Under the pieces are notes generated by a model. That model ran no database searches. It was not told where the DNA came from and saw only the letters and a list, made by a program, of their open reading frames with translations. Positions 19,130 to 22,776 of a stretch of DNA of 22,776 bases are shown one piece after another. Location of the stretch: contig KK365131.1 in NCBI GenBank assembly GCA_000385875.2, positions 271,948 to 294,723 on the forward strand, given 5' to 3'. Source of the DNA: Anncaliia algerae PRA339. Taxonomy: Eukaryota; Microsporidia; Tubulinosematidae. Every line of letters starts with the position of its first letter. Position 1 is the first letter of the stretch. The position numbers were made by a program, and so were the translations under genes.

Positions 19130-20115
19130 GTGTCAAAATGTTTGATATTTCTACTAAGTATACTATAATGATTATCTCTACATATTTGCTGAATAAAGGG
19201 TTTCCTTAATTATTTCTCTATTTCTACCTTTAAGAAATATGAACAAGAGTAAAAAGAAAAGGATGATAAATATTAGTAGAAGAAGCATAACAGCTTGAAA
19301 AAAAAGAATGACTGGTCTGAATTTTACATATATTGAAGGTTATTCTGGAATAAGATTAAAGATATCAACTGAAGAATGTTTTAGCAAAAGTAAATGAGTA
19401 AATTTAATAAAGTTTAGTATTAAATGCTACACCAAGTCAATAAAAATTAATAGAATGCTTGTTTCTTTTTGATTAAAATTTTAGGTATTTAAAAGTAAAT
19501 AATTTTAAAATCTGCAGTTTTTACTGCAACATACACAATGATTCCTAATATTTGTCTATAAATCGCTGGAATCATAATCTATTCTAATAAATATTTATTT
19601 GAACATTTCCGTACAAGATCTTGTAAACTGATCTATCATTCAAAAGTATACACAAAAAATTATATAAATTTATGAGCTAAAAAGTGTCTTTATGGTATTA
19701 AGATATTGAATACATTCCACGATTCAATTTTTGTTTGTTTTAAAGATTTAAAGAGATATTTATTGGAGTTTTTTATATTTAATAAACCACAGCATAATTT
19801 CTCATGCTTCTAACTAATTACATCTATTGATTAAAACAAAGTTATTATTTTTAATTAAAATTAAACCCTATGTATTTACACAGCAAAATATTCAAAAAAC
19901 TATTAACTTTTAGATAAACAAAATATTTCCTCCTAAAAATATTTTACTTTAATAATTTTTCCCTATATTCCTTCAAATGTACTAATTAATTTTATATAAT
20001 AACATTTAATGTTATATTATTTGAAAATCATCAGCCATTCTTTGTATTTTATAATTTTATTTAAAAAAAATTATAAAATAAAAATATTCTAATTAAAAAA
20101 ATTAAAATTCTTTTT

Positions 20116-21297
20116 ATGAAGAGAATAAAACCTACACAAAATATCAAAAAGGCAGAATTCTACATTTCACTTCCTAAGGTAAAAGAAAATTTATCTGAAA
20201 TACAAAGATTATCTATGTTAAGAATAAAAACCTTAAGAATTAATGAGAATTCAAATACAGATGAGTCAATACAGGATATTTCTAATAAATCTGAAGACAT
20301 TTTGTCACATTTTTACACTAGAATGGTGTGTGCTCAAAGCTTATGGAGTGCAAATTGGTTTGTTAATCAAGAAGCATTGTTATTTAAAAGGAGAATCAGA
20401 GAATTAACTGATAATGAACTTGAAGAGGAATTTTATCACTTTTTTCTACATCTCTCTTCATTAGACAATGTTAATAAGTTGATTACAGATGAGACTATAT
20501 TTCTTATAAATAATAAAGGAAAAATTCCATTTGAGAGATCATACAAGGTACATTTTAAATTTATTGTTGATTTATTGATGAATAGAAAGGTTGAGTTGGA
20601 AAAAGGCTATGCAAAGGTAGATTTTTTAAATTATAGATCAATAATGACAAATTTTTTTAGAAAACATTTGGAAAAAACTATGACTCAATTAAATAATTAT
20701 TACGTGGATAATCCTGACGAAAGAATCAAACGTATTTACAATAAAATATTTTCTTTTGAAGAAGAAGTAACAGAATCAACAATAAACAATGTAGTTAAAT
20801 ATTTACCTCCCTGCATTGATTCCATAATTAAAAAGGCTAATCAGGAAAAAGGTTTGAAGTACACAGATAGGCAGATTTTAGTAAGATTTTTTAAGGATGC
20901 GGGTGTTTCGATAGAGGAATGTATAAAATATTTAAGAAATGTCTTTAAGGTTAGTAAGGATATCTTTGATAAGCAATATTTATACTCCATAAGACACAAC
21001 TATGGGTTAGAAGGAAAGAGAGCTAATTATAAATCGTATCCTTGCAGTAAAATCATAAATAGTTTTGTGGACAATGCTTGTGTATCATGTCCCTTTAAAA
21101 GGAAAAGTAATTTAAAAGAGTATTTTATTCAGCATAATTTGGAGATAGAAGAATTACCTGAATTACTTAAGGATGATAATTATGAAAAGAATTGTACTTT
21201 GTTACTAAATAAAGTAACCAATGCAGAACATAATGAGATTATAAACTCACCAATTGAATTTTATAAAATATTTAAAGAAAAAAGTAAAAATGATTGA
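20116..21297 (+). CDS. PRI2: DNA primase large subunit (Pri2, [4Fe-4S])
   Basis: This 393-residue protein is the regulatory subunit of the polymerase alpha-primase complex, which with the small catalytic subunit makes RNA primers for replication in the nucleus. The N-terminal half (AEFYISLPKVKENLSEIQRLSMLR equivalent at about 13-36) matches the start of PRIM2 proteins. The C-terminal iron-sulphur domain is complete: cysteines at 233 (LPPCID), 310 (YPCSKI), 325 (SCPFKR) and 360 (EKNC) are the four cluster ligands, and the primer-template-binding block YSIRHNYGLEGKRANY (290-305) is nearly identical to the family. It is shorter than human (509) or yeast enzymes, mainly in linkers, as usual in microsporidia. 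No intron is required. NAR1 follows on the same strand after about 360 bases. Confidence 0.95.
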   Translation: MKRIKPTQNIKKAEFYISLPKVKENLSEIQRLSMLRIKTLRINENSNTDESIQDISNKSEDILSHFYTRMVCAQSLWSANWFVNQEALLFKRRIRELTDNELEEEFYHFFLHLSSLDNVNKLITDETIFLINNKGKIPFERSYKVHFKFIVDLLMNRKVELEKGYAKVDFLNYRSIMTNFFRKHLEKTMTQLNNYYVDNPDERIKRIYNKIFSFEEEVTESTINNVVKYLPPCIDSIIKKANQEKGLKYTDRQILVRFFKDAGVSIEECIKYLRNVFKVSKDIFDKQYLYSIRHNYGLEGKRANYKSYPCSKIINSFVDNACVSCPFKRKSNLKEYFIQHNLEIEELPELLKDDNYEKNCTLLLNKVTNAEHNEIINSPIEFYKIFKEKSKND

Positions 21298-21656
21298 TTA
21301 ATATATTTTTATTTTATACTTAAAATGAGGAGCAAATAAATGTAAAAATGAGAAAAGATTTATTATTTTATAGATTTTCATCAAAAATATCTTTTTTAAA
21401 AAACAAAATTTTCAAAAAGATTAATTTAAAATGAACATCTTTAAGAAAATCTTTGAAAATGCTGTTGCTATAATAATTATATATTTTTTTTTATTGTTGT
21501 AAATCATGATAATCTTATCAACCCACAATCCTTTTATGTAACTTACAGATTAAGTAGAATTACACTTTTAAAAAAATATTAATTAAATACTTTTTAATTA
21601 AAAATAAATCATTGGATAAAAAAATTTAAAATTAAATAATATTTATTTTTAAAGTG
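21298..21656. other. Intergenic region between PRI2 and NAR1
   Basis: About 360 bases of A+T-rich DNA should hold the NAR1 promoter. It contains one small ATG frame, listed separately at 21431-21502. No GGG or CCC block stands before the NAR1 ATG. Confidence 0.5.
21431..21502 (+). CDS. Possible 23-residue membrane microprotein
   Basis: A short ATG frame encodes an amphipathic start (MNIFKKIFENAV) followed by an uninterrupted hydrophobic run of I, Y, F and L to the stop, which looks like a miniature tail-anchored membrane peptide. It lies between PRI2 and NAR1. Such frames arise easily by chance in T-rich DNA, no start-proximal motif is visible, and no family is recognised, so it is only a candidate. 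Confidence 0.15.
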   Translation: MNIFKKIFENAVAIIIIYFFLLL

Positions 21657-22667
21657 ATGGATAATTATAATAAGTGCATTAAAGATGATAAACCATTAGA
21701 GCTAGCATTAAATGACTGTTTATCCTGCAGTGGGTGTGTGACCGAGGATGAAAAACAGTCTATTTTATTTAGTCATCTAAATGATGTTAAATCTCTTGAA
21801 AAGAATGCTGTAATTATAATTTCTCCATATTCAAAATTAAATGCGTACAATTATTTTAACACAGGAATAAGTTATTCACAGTTTGAGGATATTTTATTTA
21901 ATTTTTTAGAGAATTTTGAAGTAATTGATACTTCTTTCTATTTAAATACTATTTTAGAAAATATAAGAAAGGAGTTTAACACCAGGAGTCCACTTATTAT
22001 TTCAGATTGCCCAGGTACCGTCAAATACATTCAAAGAAATGGACATCATTTAACTAAATATTTAAGTGAGGTATATTCTCCTCAGGAGATTTGTGCACTT
22101 ATTAATGATAATAAGACAATTGTCTCAGTGATTCCTTGTTTAGATAAAAAGATGGAGAAAGTTAAAATAGATTATTACTTAACAACCAAAGAGTTTATAG
22201 AATATTTACATTACAATGGATTTACCTTGTCAGATACAAAGTGTAAATTTACAGCCACAGACAAATTTAGAAGTAACTTTATGAATTCTTTTTCAGGAGG
22301 ATACACTGAGTATTTGATGAATATTTTAAAAAATAATTTTACTAAAGAAGAAAATGCTAAAGGTTTTATTGTGTATAAGTCAGAAAAATATGTTTTCTAC
22401 AAAGTTTATGGTCTTAAAAATATTCTTAACTTTATAAATATGACACGTAAAAAGGTAGAATTTACATTTGCTGAAGTATTTTTATGTGATAATGCCTGTG
22501 TAGGTGGTCCTGCAAGAGTAAATAAGGAAATTATTAAAGAAATGAGTTTAATTAATGAATTAAATTATAAAACTAATATTTTAAGTGATAATATTGATTT
22601 TAATTGTAAAGGTAAAACATTTAAGGAAGAGAAAATTAAAAAAATTAGTTTTAATGTTGAATGGTAA
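21657..22667 (+). CDS. NAR1: Cytosolic iron-sulphur assembly factor Nar1 (iron-hydrogenase-like)
   Basis: This 336-residue protein is Nar1 (IOP1/NARFL), the iron-only-hydrogenase-like factor that links early and late steps of cytosolic Fe-S assembly (CIA). All eight cluster cysteines are visible. N-terminal: C7, then C21-x2-C24-x2-C27 in NDCLSCSGCVT. C-terminal: C118 (SDCPG), C161 (IPCLDKK), and C277/C281 in CDNACVGGPAR, equivalent to CPSGCLNGGGQ of other Nar1 proteins. The last residue is tryptophan (NVEW), as expected for the C-terminal signal reported for CIA clients and Nar1. Yeast Nar1 has about 490 residues, so this is a reduced version. The ATG at 21657 is chosen; a GTG directly precedes it. 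The clients Nar1 helps mature include primase, whose large subunit is encoded just upstream. Confidence 0.93.
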   Translation: MDNYNKCIKDDKPLELALNDCLSCSGCVTEDEKQSILFSHLNDVKSLEKNAVIIISPYSKLNAYNYFNTGISYSQFEDILFNFLENFEVIDTSFYLNTILENIRKEFNTRSPLIISDCPGTVKYIQRNGHHLTKYLSEVYSPQEICALINDNKTIVSVIPCLDKKMEKVKIDYYLTTKEFIEYLHYNGFTLSDTKCKFTATDKFRSNFMNSFSGGYTEYLMNILKNNFTKEENAKGFIVYKSEKYVFYKVYGLKNILNFINMTRKKVEFTFAEVFLCDNACVGGPARVNKEIIKEMSLINELNYKTNILSDNIDFNCKGKTFKEEKIKKISFNVEW

Positions 22668-22776
22668 ATTATTTAATGCTAAGGAATAATTTATACATTT
22701 AGAAATAAATGTATTTAATAAAATATATTTAAAAATAAAGAATTATATTTTAGTGATGCAGGAAATATAAATTTTA

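Larger units (their letters stand above)
17820..20115. other. Intergenic region with RNA-like hairpins, PRA1-like gene to PRI2
   Basis: About 2.3 kb separate the divergently read PRA1-like gene and PRI2. No protein-coding frame is convincing. The notable content is a G+C-rich island at 18551-18622 with two hairpins, a small hairpin followed by six T at 19087-19129, and a perfect 6-bp hairpin (TGCAGT, four T, ACTGCA) at 19513-19528. The rest is A+T-rich and featureless to me. Confidence 0.5.

Noticed and set aside
1-22776. CRISPR arrays, rRNA, tRNA, telomere repeats
   Set aside because: No regularly spaced repeats, rRNA-like blocks, T-arm GTTCGA-type tRNA cores or telomeric repeats were found by eye on either strand.

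Overview
The window looks like part of a microsporidian nuclear genome. It is extremely A+T-rich (roughly four fifths by eye). The genes are short, intron-poor and eukaryotic. Proteins are trimmed compared with yeast or human relatives: the primase large subunit has 393 residues and Nar1 has 336. Several start codons follow a GGG or CCC block by a few bases, as described for microsporidian promoters. The few introns are minute (19-21 nt) with a GTAAGT donor. No bacterial ribosome-binding sites, tRNAs or rRNAs were recognised. I cannot name the species; the low gene density of the left part argues against the very compact Encephalitozoon type.

Left region (1-14102) is a gene-poor expanse. Its clear content is three diverged paralogues of one multi-pass membrane protein, all on the minus strand and 5-6 kb apart: copy A (1842-2698), copy B (7641-8500) and copy C (12328-13180). 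Read naively, each looks like two or three unrelated small ORFs. Read with two tiny introns, each becomes one protein of about 270 residues with the same exon layout: exon 1 is exactly 141 codons in all three, intron 1 is phase 0, and intron 2 is phase 2. I do not recognise the family. Copy A intron 2 and copy B intron 1 carry TG where the homologous acceptor has AG, so copy B may be a damaged gene. Between the copies lie long non-coding stretches with a few possible decayed fragments (8779-9378 plus strand, 9641-9886 minus strand) and short weak ORFs (295-444, 975-1271).

Right region (14103-22776) is normal housekeeping DNA. It holds a 530-residue coiled-coil protein with a KEN motif, a 229-residue basic protein of unknown role, ribosomal protein eL36 (minus), a PRA1/Yip3-type Rab-associated membrane protein (minus), the DNA primase large subunit PRI2 with its four [4Fe-4S] cysteines, and the cytosolic Fe-S assembly factor NAR1 with eight cluster cysteines. 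PRI2 and NAR1 are adjacent and co-directional. Nar1 belongs to the pathway that matures cytosolic and nuclear Fe-S proteins such as PRI2; the adjacency is suggestive but may be chance.

The 2.3-kb gap between the PRA1-like gene and PRI2 contains an unusually GC-rich island (about 18551-18622). One hairpin there has the spacing of the SRP RNA helix 8 motif, and it is followed by a perfect 10-bp stem. This is the best RNA-gene candidate in the window.
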